From positions 21,864 through 85,863 of the forward strand of contig CAJNYU010000061.1 of the NCBI GenBank assembly GCA_905331475.1: a DNA stretch of 64,000 nt, written 5' to 3'. The translations under genes and the position numbers were made by a program. Positions within the stretch are counted from its first letter, which is position 1, and each line of letters begins with the position of its first letter. This document shows positions 1 through 12,611 of the stretch, in pieces. Under the pieces are notes generated by a model. It saw only the letters and a list, made by a program, of their open reading frames with translations. It was not told the origin of the DNA and made no database searches. Origin of the DNA: Rotaria socialis (Eukaryota > Rotifera > Eurotatoria > Philodinida > Philodinidae).

Positions 1-2
1 GG

Positions 3-3000
3 CAACTTGATTTATTACCACAATTACAAGCTGGTTATCCATTGAATCGACGACATCATTTAATTCGTACAGCACGTGGACGAACTGGAATTATATTTGG
101 TTCACGGCCATTAATTCCAGCATCGAGCGTACCCGAAGAATTAATTGAACAAGTAAAAAAAATTCGATAACGAAAAGATGTTTCTAAAGAATTTAATTTT
201 TGTTCTAGGTTCAAGTTGTTCTTCAAGGAAAATCTCGAAATACTATTCTACGAGAATTACAAAGAACAGTAAGTAGAATTCGAAAGGCAAAACTATTTAC
301 TAAACTATCTTTATCAATAGAGTTTAGATGTTAATATGGCTGTAAATAATTTACTTGCACGTGATAACGAAGGTGATGAAGATTTCGATGATGATTATGT
401 TGGAGGTAACCGTAGTTTCGTGTGTTTTGTTTTTTCTATGAATAAATATTCTATTTTTATTTAGCTGATCTCATCTCTTTACTTGATGTTAATCCACATA
501 ATGAACATCCTGGGCTTATACTCGAATCAGAGTTCTTCGATGAACCTGAGTTCGCTCTACGCTATAGTAGTATTCAACGTAGAGTGGTTTCAGCAAGACT
601 AGCTAATGCTGGTAAGTATTGAGAGAAGTTTGAACAAAGAGAAAAGTCCTTATTGTATTCTAGTAAACAATACATCAACGTCACCATCATCTACACTAAA
701 TCCTTCGCTTCCTGATTCATCAACAACAAATGCAAATCCATCTGCGATCATCACATCTTCGACAACATCGAATGATCGTGATCGTAAACGAAGTCGCTAT
801 GATCCACGCTGGCTTGATGGTTCTCTCCGAGAGGAATTATTTGGTCGTATCGATCGTGAATTAAAACCCGATGATCTATCCATAGTTAAAGATTCGAATA
901 CTAAAACGAATTCATCTATTCGTAAAGAACACTCCCATCATTATCAACATCAGCATTCAGCGCCGGCAGCTATATTAACTTCTACATCATCATCGTCACC
1001 ACAAAATGCAATTTTATTCGGTGATCAATTACAATTTTGGACGGATGCCAATTGTGATAATATCTATCCACGTTTTACACATATAGCTTGTCTCTATTCA
1101 GAATTAATTGCTATAAATACCAATGGACAATTGTGTCAGTGGAATTGGCATGATGATTATCCATATCAAGATTCTGATAATTCACAAATCAGACATCCAA
1201 AAACGTTAATCTTACAATTATTCAATGAAAAAATTATTAATCTATCTGCCAATCTTATCCGTGCAACTATATTAACCGAAACAAATCGTATAGCAACGTG
1301 GATTGATGAATCGTTAGGTTCACAAATAAATCTTAAATTTCAACATTCATTACAGGAATTTTCATCGGCACGTATTATCGATATACAAACATCATCATTG
1401 TATACCATATTTCGAACTGAAACAAATGATTTATATTGGTATGGTTTATTGCCACATAAACCACGTAGGAAATTACTTGAACGTTTAAAAGATAAAACTC
1501 GTCATAAGAATCGAACCAATAATCAACAACAAATCATAGCAGTTGGCTGTTTAGTTTGTTTAATATCGAATCCATATTATAATCAAGGTGCGTGGGCTTT
1601 TTATGTACGCGATGGACAACCAAAACTGGGGCAACTAATGGAACAAGCATGGATCCTATCGAATACAGCACGTTTTCGTATAAAAACATTTGAATTAATA
1701 CCAAATAAAATAAAAGATGATGATAAAAGTTCACTGGAAATGCCTCCACCACCATCACCTGCATCATCGACGTGCAGCGTAGATTCCAATACAAGTTTTG
1801 CATCGTCATTAAAACGGAAAAAACAACATACCAATTCATCGGCAGGTGCAAATCCATTTTTAGCAGCAAACACTGATAGCGACTCCAATGAACAACAACA
1901 GCAACATAGTAAAATAAAAGACGAAGAATATTGGCCATTAGATGAAGTTGTGTTTATCGAAGATTGCCGAGTTGCACCCATAGGAAAAGTTATGAAAATT
2001 GATGGATCACTTGTACTAGTGAAATTTCCATCGAAAAATAACAATGATACAACTGATCCAAATATTGAGGCAAACAATTTGGAAAATTGTCGCATCCTTC
2101 GAAAAGACGATCTTCTAGTAGGTTGATTTTAATATTTGGATGAACTCAAAAAACATCATAATTTTTTTCCTTTTAGGTCGTGAAAGGTAATCAAGCACCA
2201 AAAACTCCCGATTGCACATTATCACTGCCGAATTCCAAGAGAATTTCCTTAGAAAACGGAACTCTATTAACGTTCTCAGTCGATAAAGATTGTAAGTAAA
2301 TATTATCTTGTACAACCTCTCAACTGTCTATGTTCCACTGTAGATCTTCATACATTACAATTACGCGATACAACGATTTACTATATAATGTATGAAGTTG
2401 GAAGTAACAATGGTTTATGTCGTGCTGTTCGACAAAATAGTTTACCTCTAATTAATAACCGTCAATCGTTGTTGTCGTTTATTGGTGAAAATAAAAATCT
2501 CCTACGTTTACATACATTAAATTCTCTTGATATTCCGCCACGCGTATTAATTGATAGTAATCGTTTAATTTATTCATTAATTTACAATCAAGAAAATTCG
2601 AATATAAAAGATCCTCAATGGAAAAATTTATTAGCGATAAATTATTTTTCTCAAGGAATAATTCCAATAAAAAATATTGACCAAGCCAATAAAAATCCTA
2701 TTATATTAAGTATAATGCAAATACAAAAAGGAATTTTAATTCCACATATACTTCGCTATGATATTGATAAAATACGTTCAATATTAAATGAAATTGAACT
2801 CAATCGAAATCAAGATTTATTAAAATTAATCTTAGACGAGCATATCGATGGTTTTCGAAATCTCTTTCATGCTTGTGTTCATATTGCAATACCATCAACA
2901 AACAAAGAATATCTTATTACGGATGAGCAAATACAAAATGAAACCAACAATTCTAATAATCTTAAACGTATTTCATTTGCCATCGACTTTCTTCATTCAC

Positions 3001-6000
3001 AATCGACCCCCGATCATAATGATGCCAATGCAACACGAATGAATAATTCATCGAATGTACCTGAACAACAGATTACCTCATGGCCACCAGTATCTTCATC
3101 AAATGAATCTACAGATGCACCGCCACCACCATCATCATCTCCAAGGCGATCACCCCATTTTTCTAGAGTAAGAATTTCGTATAGATACGATTGTTTCTAC
3201 TTCTTTCTTATTGAAATTATATTCTCAATTTCAGAGTGCATCAACTACTGGAGCAGCAGCAGCAGCAGCAACAACAACAACAACGACAAATGCTGGTTCA
3301 TTATCTCCATCGTATACATCAACATCATTATCATCAAAAATACAATATCTTCAAAGTCAAGTAATTCAACAACAAGCGAATCAGCCAACGGCACCACCGA
3401 ATTATCCAGGTGGATCAATAGCTGGTTCAGTACGTTCGGTACGTCCGAATGCAAATGAATTTATGGTTTGGTCATCATGTAAATATGATGAACGTGAAAA
3501 ACGTTTACGTGCAATAAAAATTCTTCGTCTTCTTATCGATTGCCCATTGTTGCAAGAACATCTTCTATCGCTGCTCAGTTTTCGTAATTTCGAAGGACAA
3601 ACGCCATTTATGCTTGCTATTCAATCACGTGCCTATCAGAGTGCCTCAATTCTATTTGAATATGCTGTTAAAATAGCAAAACGTGAATCATCCGAAGAAC
3701 AATCGTCAACTATACAATTTTTTCTTGAATCATCAACAATAGAAATTCCGAAATTATCTTATAGAAGTCTTCTGCTACAAATGATCTATCCATTAGCATC
3801 GAATAATTCAGACAATTCACCGCTATATACATTATGTACGAATGATACATGTTCGTTTACATGGACAGGCGAAGAACATATAAGTCAAGCGATATTCGAA
3901 TGTAAAACATGTGGTCTTTCAGGCACGTTATGTTGTTGTAGTGAATGTGCGCAAACATGTCATAAAGGACATGATTGCCGTTTGAAACGTACATCACCAA
4001 CGGCCTATTGTGACTGTTGGGAAGTATGTAAATGTAAATCATTAATAGCCGGTGATCAACAAAAACGTTTTGAATTATTAAAATTATTATTGAATGAAAC
4101 AAATCTTGTCGAAATTAAAAATTCGCGTTATGAAAATCTGCTATTATATTTAGTACAAACCGTAGGCAGACAAATGGTTGAGCAACAACAATTTGTTCGA
4201 ACAGCCACCAATGCTATTTTACAGCAGCAAGCGAGGAAAACACGCGAACAACTATTAAATAGTGCATCGATTATAACCGGATCGAGTGCCCTATCGAAAA
4301 AATTACAAAATCAAATTGCGTCATCAGGAATAATCAATACGAATGCATCGAATCCTCTGGATATAGAATCAACGACTCAAACAAATAACATTCCTGATCA
4401 TCATTTAGAACCACCGCAATTTTGTAAGTTTTGTTTTTGTAAATTTTCAATCCATCGAGAACTTAAATCAATAAATTTTTTGTTTAGGTCGTCGTGCTCT
4501 TGAGTTTATTCTTACGGATTGGTCGAGTGTTAAATCCATGTTGCTATGTGGTTGTCCCGATGATATTGATCCAACTACAATAAAAACAAATCAAACATAT
4601 TCTCCGACATCTCAAGGCCCACCAGCAATGTCCGCTTATAATAATGAAAATATATTTTCCCTAGATGAACAACAACAAACAAGTCAATTAGATCGTTTTA
4701 CTTATCTTCTACTTGTCAAATGTAATACAATCAAACAAACGAATTCAACCACATCAAAAACTTCGACAACCAATGATCTTCTTGATATATTGTTAAATAC
4801 TTTGTTACGTGAAATGACAAATCCAATCAATCGTGACATGGCTCGTTATGTTGCAGCACGTTTTGTACGCAGTGTTATTCGTTTATTTATTATATTGAGC
4901 CTTCAAATCCTATCCGAGAAAACTTCGACAACGAATTCAACAGTAAAACGTCATATGACAAATACAAATCTTTCGTCATCATCGATATTATCCGGTTCAC
5001 AAACAATTCTCTTACAATGTAAACGTGTTTTTCAAACATTAACTCTAATTTCTGTCCATGCACTTGCTCATACGGCTGATCTATTAATTTCACCTGTTCG
5101 CCATGGGATAGTTAAACCCATAGCTATGTTTAATCTTCTATCGACACATACGGATATATTACAAAGTCTCGATGAAATATTTAATATTGATTCTGAATAT
5201 TATCGTGCCTATCATCGTTTTCCGACGGCTACAAATGAAGATTTAAATGATACGAATACTGATAATACAAATATTGATCTAACTGAAGACGACGATAATA
5301 ATTCCGATACACAATCTCAACATGAAATCAACAATCCGACAACAACTAATATGAATATCAATGAACGACAAAGTCGAGTACCCGAAAATCTTGCATCGAG
5401 TTTAAGCGACAATGAAAGTGAAATGGAATTAGAATTACTTGCCGAATCCGATACAGACAATGAAAGTAATCATAGTGCACCGAATACAAATACACATCGA
5501 ACTTCGGCAACGGCTGGAAGTGAAAATATGGCTCTGTTTTCTGACGACGAAAATTCTGACTCGGACGATGCTGATAGCGTTCGAAGTGATAGTGTTCTAG
5601 GTGAAGGTGATGAAACAAGTCAACATGAACCAATGTTATTTGATGATGCTCGAGATGCTCTAGCGGTTGCTGCAGCAACTACGAGCGGAGCGACAACGAC
5701 CAATGATCGACTAGTTTCAGTACCACCTGTAGGAAATATTCCAGCAGGATCAAATGTTCAAACAGCGAATTCAACAACGAACCATTTAAATGTACAACGA
5801 TTATCAAATAGAGCTGCAATCACTGGTTCGATATTTGGTGATAACAATCCATCTCGGCGACAAATGAATCCTATGACAACTAGTTCTTCATCGGCGAATT
5901 TAACTAATCCAGCATCCTCTCAACAATTATCACAACCAGCCGCCACTAGTATGTCTGTGAATACAACGAATTCTTTATTAGCCAGAGCATTTGGTATTCT

Positions 6001-9000
6001 TATTCGGCAAATAACTGATTTACTTGTTCGATTGCCAACGACATTATCCGCTTCATCATTATATCACGACGTATTATCAACTGCAACAACGATCGACGAG
6101 CAAAATACTGTTAATACAATACAAGTAAATATCTTTAAAACTAGACCTATTTGAAATATTGTTGTTGTTGTTTTTTTATTTCAGAAAGAAATTGAACAAT
6201 GTTTATTACCAACTTGGCAATGGTTTGCAACCATACTCGATTCATTCGAATCTCAAGTACGTTTCGGTATGACATTAAGTAATCTAGTGCATAATGAAGC
6301 CGATACAACATTACATGGAAATCGTTTTCTTAAAAATCTTATTGAACGTACACAAATTGAAATCAAGAAAAAATCAACAACAAATCGAATAACGAATACA
6401 TCAACAAATAGTAAATATTTGTTTTTCGATAAATAGAAAATTTAATTTTTTTTCGACTTTTTTAGCTTCAGAAAAACCAGCAAACAATCGTCTCGATTTT
6501 CTTAATTATTCATTATCATTAATGCGTTCCATACATGAACATGGCGATCAAGAGCCACCAATGGATGTTTTATCCTACAAACATTTTGCTTATTTATTAG
6601 ACGCATTTATTTACTATTTTCGTGAAAATGGTTTAAACGAAATGAATAAATCAATAGTTTCTCGAAAAGAAACGAACGAAGAAACGTCAACCAACGAAGA
6701 ACCTACTGATCCAAATAGAATAACATCGAATGATTCATTTTTTCATCGTTCATCATCAACGTTATGTCTGAGTTCATTAGGACCTGATCCATTTCAAATA
6801 ACAATTGATGATTCGTTACCATTAGCATGTCGACCACAATTACTTCAACCGGTATGTCGCAAAGAAGATCTATTCGGGCGATTTCTTTATGATCAAACAG
6901 CAGCAAAATATTCACATTTACCAGCACAACTTAGTGTATCGAATCGAACACGCATGATACCGGATTTTTTACAGCCGAATTATTTAAATCTATTTAGTTC
7001 AACAATACGAGAAGGTAAAACAGACAAAACGAATACCAAAACACGAGATGATGATCGTAAGTTTAAATAGAATTGTAGTAATTGCTATTTGGTTTTTTTT
7101 TGCTTTCAGGTATGGCTGTAGATGTACTATTGGATTTAAGTTCCGGTCTTGGTTCATCGGATAAAAGTCGAACTAGACCATCAATAAACCATTCTATTCT
7201 TCTGAATGGTTCCTATGAATATCTGTTAGCACGATGGAGATTTTCAATAGAATTATTTGTAAAATTATTTTTGGACGATGTTGGTATAGAACCCGGCTCA
7301 ATTATAAATGAATCCAGTGGATTTTCGGCTCGTGAACAACGTTTTCGTCATGATATGGAAAGAATTAAAAATACACATCAGAAAGATATTCGTTTCGAAG
7401 CGGTAATTATTCATTTACTGAGCCAAAAAAAAACACATTCTCTATTGCTTCTATTGATAATCCTATTTTAGATGGAACGTGATCGTATATTATTAATACA
7501 AAAAACATTTCGAACGCTCAATTCATATTTTTATCGCAATCAAAATATAAGTTCATCATTATCATCGGTACCACCATTAGCTGTACAACGTGTCAAAGTT
7601 ACATTTAAAGATGAGCCTGGTGAAGGCAGTGGAGTAGCAAGAAGTTTTTATGCATCGATTGTTGAAGTAAGATAATATGAAAAGTCTAGAAAACGTTATT
7701 TTAACTCAATTATTTTTAGGCGATTCTATCTGAAGAAAAGTTTCCGATTCTTGAATTGAGTTCATATGGTGGGTCATCGACAGGTCAATCGCTATCTGGT
7801 GGCTTACCGTCTTCTCATGCGCATCATCAACGTTTATCTCGTGAACGGCGTACCGTATTGGCAACGTATTTACGCAGTGATCGACGTTCATCAGCGATGC
7901 TTCTTTCATCGGAAGCACGTCCGTTTCGATTAAATCTACCACCGTCAACAGAACCCACAATAACAAACAATCCTGAACCATTGATTATTGAACATTGGAC
8001 ACCCAGTAAAATAAAGCTAGGTTTGAATATCTATCCAAAAGTTGCCGCTCTTCAACCGTCGCATGCAGAAAAAATTACTGGAATGCTATTAGAAGGTTTA
8101 CCAACACCGCAATTACAACGCATAATTAATGTTGAAGAAGATCTAAAAAGTAAAGTTGATGAAGCTATGACTATTTTAACAGCATTTAATGCACGTGAAA
8201 CGCAACAAAATGATTTATCAACAACCAATGAACGGCTATTAAATAATAAAACTTTAACGTTCGATAAGCAATTAAATGATTATGCACCGCTATTTTGGCA
8301 ACCAGAAAAAAGAGGTGTTTACGCGCCAAGACCAGGAAAATGTACTCCAGAACGTTTAATGGCTTATCGAAATGTTGGAAGGTAAGAGGATAAAAATGAA
8401 TTAATCATTATGATGTTTTTTATTCTGATTTTAGATTAATTGGTTTATGTTTATTACAAAATGAACTTTTTCCATTGCCATTATGTCGTCATGTGATAAA
8501 ATATATGCTGAATCGAACAATACGTTGGCATGATTTAGCTTTTTTTGATTCAACGATGTATGAAAATCTACGTCGAATGGCATTCGATGCAGAGAAAAAT
8601 GAATCACAATATGTTACGGATTTACATTTAACATTTTCAATGACTGTTACAGAAAAAGAGGTTAGTAGAACTCTAAACGGGAGATAGGAGTAATCAGGTG
8701 ATTGATAGCAATGCATAGGTGGAGGAACCTTCAGGGTGTTTAGACAAAACTAGATTTCATGTTGTTTGTAGATGGCGCTTTAACACCAATCGAAAACGTT
8801 CTGTTATCCTTTATTTTTGTATCTGACAATGTTTCGGGACAGACAGTTTCGGTTTACATCTGATTTATTAATTCTTCAATTGAAATTCTTTTTCTATTTG
8901 AACACAAAAAATAGGGTGGTGAAACTTATGATCTAATTACTGATGGTTCAACGAAAGATGTAACCTATTCTAATCTATATGAATTTATAAAACGTTATGC

Positions 9001-9651
9001 TGAATTTCGAATGGTTCATCTCGTCGAACAATCACTACAGGTAAATAGAAAAGTATAGAATTAAAATAGTTGATTCTTAATTTCTATTTTCAGCATTTAC
9101 GTTTGGGCGTATTCGATGTGCTACCATCAACATCTCTTGATTATCTAAGTCCGGAAGATTTTCGTTTACTTCTCAATGGCACAAGTAATATAAATATAAC
9201 AACACTGATGGCATATACAACATTTAATGATGAAAGTGGTATGTTAAATTAATTATTTTCGACGTTTCTTTAAGCTATTCTATTGATTGATTAGGAGAAA
9301 CAACTGAACGTATAAATCAATTTAAAAAATGGTTCTGGTCTGTCCTGGAAAAATTCTCTCCTCTGGAAAGACAAGATCTAGTAAGAGTTAATAAATAAAT
9401 TCTGCATGAGTCATTTTATTTTTTCTCTAATAAAATAGATCTATTTTTGGACGGGTAGTCCTGCATTACCAGCATCAGAAGCTGGTTTTCAGCCTCAACC
9501 ATCTGTTACCATTCGACCAGCTGATGATCAACATTTACCAACAGCAAATACATGTATTAGTCGTTTATATGTTCCATTATATTCTTCAAAAACAATCTTA
9601 AAATTAAAATTACAGTATGCTATTAAAACAAAAATGTTTGGTTTTGTGTAA
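3..9651 (+). CDS. UBR5: UBR5-type HECT E3 ubiquitin ligase (5' partial)
   Basis: Ubiquitin-protein ligase of the UBR5/EDD/hyd family, which recognises N-degrons and assembles ubiquitin chains. Nineteen exons can be joined in phase: 3-152, 209-268, 321-405, 465-611, 664-2117, 2177-2291, 2344-3167, 3235-4423, 4488-6124, 6185-6410, 6466-7056, 7110-7402, 7472-7666, 7720-8381, 8435-8660, 8915-9040, 9094-9238, 9295-9380, 9439-9651. About 2,807 residues are visible; the N-terminus lies outside the window. In order: UBA domain (about residues 45-95), beta-propeller-like region, UBR zinc box (about 1142-1215, nt 3826-4044, Cys/His-rich, ending [10 protein letters not shown]), long acidic/Ser-Thr-rich linker (nt 5220-5680), MLLE/PABC domain (nt about 8005-8200, KITGMLLE), HECT domain with catalytic Cys at nt 9553-9555 in [10 protein letters not shown], and C-terminal GFV. 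Every family hallmark is intact. Introns are 52-69 bp except one of 254 bp. Confidence 0.97.
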
Positions 9652-9667
9652 TAAAAAAAAACAATTG

Positions 9668-9673
9668 AATAAA
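9668..9673 (+). terminator. poly(A) signal of UBR5-like gene
   Basis: AATAAA lies 17 bases after the UBR5 stop codon and about 180 bases before the next start codon. Confidence 0.6.
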
Positions 9674-9840
9674 TCTTTGGCAGTATTTTTTCCTCTGTAA
9701 ATGCGCTCATCTGTCTTGTTTATATTTATTACCGTATGTGTGTTGTAAAACAAAACAATGAACATACATACATATGATGTTATTTCTTTTTTCTTTTCTT
9801 ACATATGATTATGAAATTTGAAAAGTAAACTTTGTTTCAA

Positions 9841-9849
9841 TTTGTAGAG
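9841..9849 (+). promoter_or_regulatory. unpaired 3' splice site before NUBP2
   Basis: A pyrimidine-rich tract ends in TTTGTAG two bases before the NUBP2 ATG. No matching donor or untranslated exon is evident between here and the UBR5 poly(A) signal. This is the layout expected of a spliced-leader trans-splice acceptor; a cis-spliced 5' UTR intron is the alternative. Confidence 0.55.
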
Positions 9850-10783
9850 ATGTCAGGTTTAGATAAAATCAAACGAATTATTGTAGTTTTGTCAGGCAAA
9901 GGTGGCGTTGGTTAGTATTGACGATTTGAAGAAGAAAAAAATGTAATACTTTAAATTTCAGGTAAATCAACTGTAACAACACAAGTGGCTCTATCGCTGT
10001 ATAATAGTGGCTATCGCGTTGGCTTACTTGATGTTGATCTGTGTGGACCGTCCATTCCAAAAATGTTTGGAGTTGATAAAAATTCCAAAGAAAGCGTTGT
10101 TTACGAAACTCCGGAGGGTAATTTTGTTTGTTTCTGAATAAGATGATTGCTTATGGATTCGTTTAGGTATGACGCCAGTCGATGTTTTTGCGACATCAAG
10201 TGATAGTTCAAGATTTAAATTAATGTCCATGGCATTGCTATTAGATAGTGAGAATGACGCAGTCATTTGGCGTGGACCCAGAAAAGTTGCTATGATTCAA
10301 CGTTTGTTAACTGGTGTTAAATGGGGTGAACTTGACTATCTCATTATCGATACACCGCCGGGTACATCCGATGAACACATTGCAGTCATGACTGTTCTTA
10401 AACAACATGAACATGCAAAAGAATTTCTTCGTGCAATTCTTGTGACAACACCACAAATGTTATCGATCAACGATGTTCGACGTGAAATAACATTTTGCCA
10501 CAAAACATCATTCCATATAATCGGTCTAATTGAAAATATGAGTGGCTATGTATGTCCGCATTGTAGTGAATGTACGAATATATTCGCTCAAGGTGGCGGA
10601 ACTCTACTAGCCGAACAGTATTCAATTCCATTTTTAGGTAGATTACCGATTGATAATCGTCTGAATGCGATACTTGATCAAGGTATCACAAAAGTTGATA
10701 ATGGCTTAGAAACTATATCAGAAACTGAAACGATGAAATTATTTAAGAATATAATTAATCAAATACTTGATCGTTGGGAGTGA
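9850..10783 (+). CDS. NUBP2: NUBP2/Cfd1 cytosolic Fe-S assembly ATPase
   Basis: Mrp/NBP35-family P-loop NTPase; with NUBP1 it scaffolds [4Fe-4S] clusters for cytosolic and nuclear proteins. Three exons (9850-9910, 9962-10117, 10167-10783) give 277 residues, close to the usual length. Visible motifs are the deviant Walker A GKGGVGKST at residues 16-24, switch-type [12 protein letters not shown], the [10 protein letters not shown] segment and the cluster-ligating CPHCSEC at residues 202-208. There is no N-terminal Cys cluster, which distinguishes it from NUBP1. The ATG is two bases after a consensus 3' splice site. The stop codon is only 44 bases from the STRAD start, with no AATAAA between, suggesting joint transcription. 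Confidence 0.96.
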
Positions 10784-10827
10784 TTTTTTTTAATTTTGTT
10801 TTTTGATGTTTTAGATTAGAAATAATA
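10784..10827 (+). promoter_or_regulatory. 44-bp NUBP2-STRAD intergenic gap with 3' splice site
   Basis: The whole gap is T-rich and ends in GATGTTTTAG at 10805-10814, 13 bases before the STRAD ATG. It is too small for a separate promoter plus a poly(A) signal. It resembles the intercistronic region of a trans-spliced operon. The sequence shows the spacing and acceptor; the operon is inference. Confidence 0.6.
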
Positions 10828-12402
10828 ATGTCACATTTTCCCTATTTAAAATATGAAATCATCGATACGTGCAGTAAGCGAAGGTTTTTTTGTTGTTCTC
10901 TAATTGTGTTTCCTTTCGTTGTTCCAGAACGAGCTAATACAAATGCAGATGAAAATCTAGGTTCGGTGACTTATTTAGCTTATGATCAAAAGGATAACAA
11001 AAAAGCTAAATATGCCTTAAAAATAGTCGATTTAGAAAAACTGGCAAATCTTAGTGATTTTATTGTATGTCATTTCTTTTTTTTTAAATTAAACTTTCGA
11101 AAAACTTTTCCCTTTTGCAGAAAGACATTTTATGGTATAAACAATTAAATCATTACAATCTCATGTCACTTCGTGATTGTTTTCTTATCGACACAAAACT
11201 TCATCTTGTTAAACCATATGCTTCATTTGGTAAATTAGAAAAGAAATCATTCTTAATCATCATTTATTTTCGATAAAAGGTTCTTGTGCGGATCTACTCT
11301 GTTGTCATCCGTTCGGCATACGAGAACCATTGATTGCACACATTATGTGGCAGATATTACAAGCACTTAGCTATTTACAAGATAGACATATTGTACACCG
11401 GTAAGTCTATCTATAAGTGATAAGAAAATACATTTCTAGTCATTTTCAAGGGCTATTACTTCGAAACATATCTTTATTTATGATGATGGGCGTATTTTAT
11501 TAGATCATTTTTCGCATTGTATATCGATGATATCACCATATGATGGAAAATTACGACGTCATATACATGACTTTACCGATGATCTTAAAGATGAAATCTT
11601 ATATTTAGCACCGGAAATAATTTTTCAAGTTAGTAGAAATTTGTTTTTCTTCTGAAATTGAAAACAAAAACAAGGTTTCAATGAAATCTATTTAGAATGC
11701 AGATGGATATAATTTTAAAAGTGATGTTTATAGTTTGGGCATGGTTGCATGCGAACTGGCGAATGGCAGTAATACTTATGTTGATATGCCTTTTGGAAAT
11801 TTAAGTGTAATTTAACACACGTATATTGAAGTTTTTATACGATACTTTTGTTTAGATGTTATATGCTAAAATGCAAGGTTCAGAACCGATTCTACTTGAT
11901 GAAACTCAATTAACAGATGAAAGTATGTTCTAGAATGATTTTATTTTAAAATAAGAACTGTGGTTTTTCTATAGTGATTGCTCTAAGTGATGATAATTCC
12001 AGTGCATATGTTGATGAAATTAGAAAGCGACGATACTCGAAAGAATTCCATTCATTTGTTAAATGTTGTGTCTCTGCACAGCTTGAATCAAGGTATGGCT
12101 AAAAATTTATAAGCATGTTTTTTTTTCGCACATAATTTATAATTTAGATATTCAGTTGATGAACTTTTATCACATCCGTTCCTGAAGCATTTGAAAAAAA
12201 TCAGCGGCGATCCTCAGCTGATTGCCGATGATATGGCGAAAATTCTTGGATTTTACGAACAACCACAACCAACCACTGCTGCAACAAACATTGATAGAAC
12301 GATCGGTAAAAATGAAATTGTCATTCATAAATATTTCTATTTGTTTATTTAGATGATTCCAATACTACAAATAATAGTATCAATTTATCATGGGAATTTT
12401 AA
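10828..12402 (+). CDS. STRADA: STRAD pseudokinase (LKB1 activator)
   Basis: STE20-related adaptor pseudokinase, the partner of LKB1 (STK11) and MO25 in the complex that activates AMPK-family kinases. Ten exons (10828-10873, 10928-11064, 11121-11229, 11280-11400, 11451-11628, 11696-11806, 11856-11922, 11975-12092, 12148-12305, 12353-12402) give 364 residues. Diagnostic features: no glycine-rich loop; catalytic-loop position reads HRAITSKHI, lacking the Asp; DFG position is LDHF; APE and DVYSLGMVACELANG are kept; the chain ends exactly in WEF, the MO25-binding tripeptide of STRAD. A Lys remains at the VAIK-like position (YALKIV). The vertebrate paralogues STRADA and STRADB cannot be separated here. 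It is preceded by the tight NUBP2 junction. Confidence 0.93.
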
Positions 12403-12552
12403 TAGGATTATTTTCTAGTTTTAAAAAATTAATAGTAAAATGCATGCTCTTCTTTTTATTGTTGTTGCCCGTTCTTCGTTCTGTAATGTATGCTTTAACA
12501 AAAATTGTAGAAAATTAGATAACTTCCTTTTTTTTGCTTTTTACTACCTATA

Positions 12553-12558
12553 AATAAA
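12553..12558 (+). terminator. poly(A) signal of STRAD
   Basis: AATAAA 150 bases after the STRAD stop and 59 bases before the DCTN4 start codon. Confidence 0.5.
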
Positions 12559-12579
12559 AATATATATAAATGGCAAATG

Positions 12580-12592
12580 ATTTGTATTTTAG
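12580..12592 (+). promoter_or_regulatory. unpaired 3' splice site before DCTN4
   Basis: TTTGTATTTTAG ends 19 bases before the DCTN4 ATG, directly after the STRAD poly(A) signal. Interpreted as a trans-splice acceptor. Confidence 0.5.
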
Positions 12593-12611
12593 ATAAAAAT
12601 ATAAGCTTAGC

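Noticed and set aside
1534..2095. Antisense ORFs within the UBR5 large exon
   Set aside because: Shadows of the coding strand; no independent signals.
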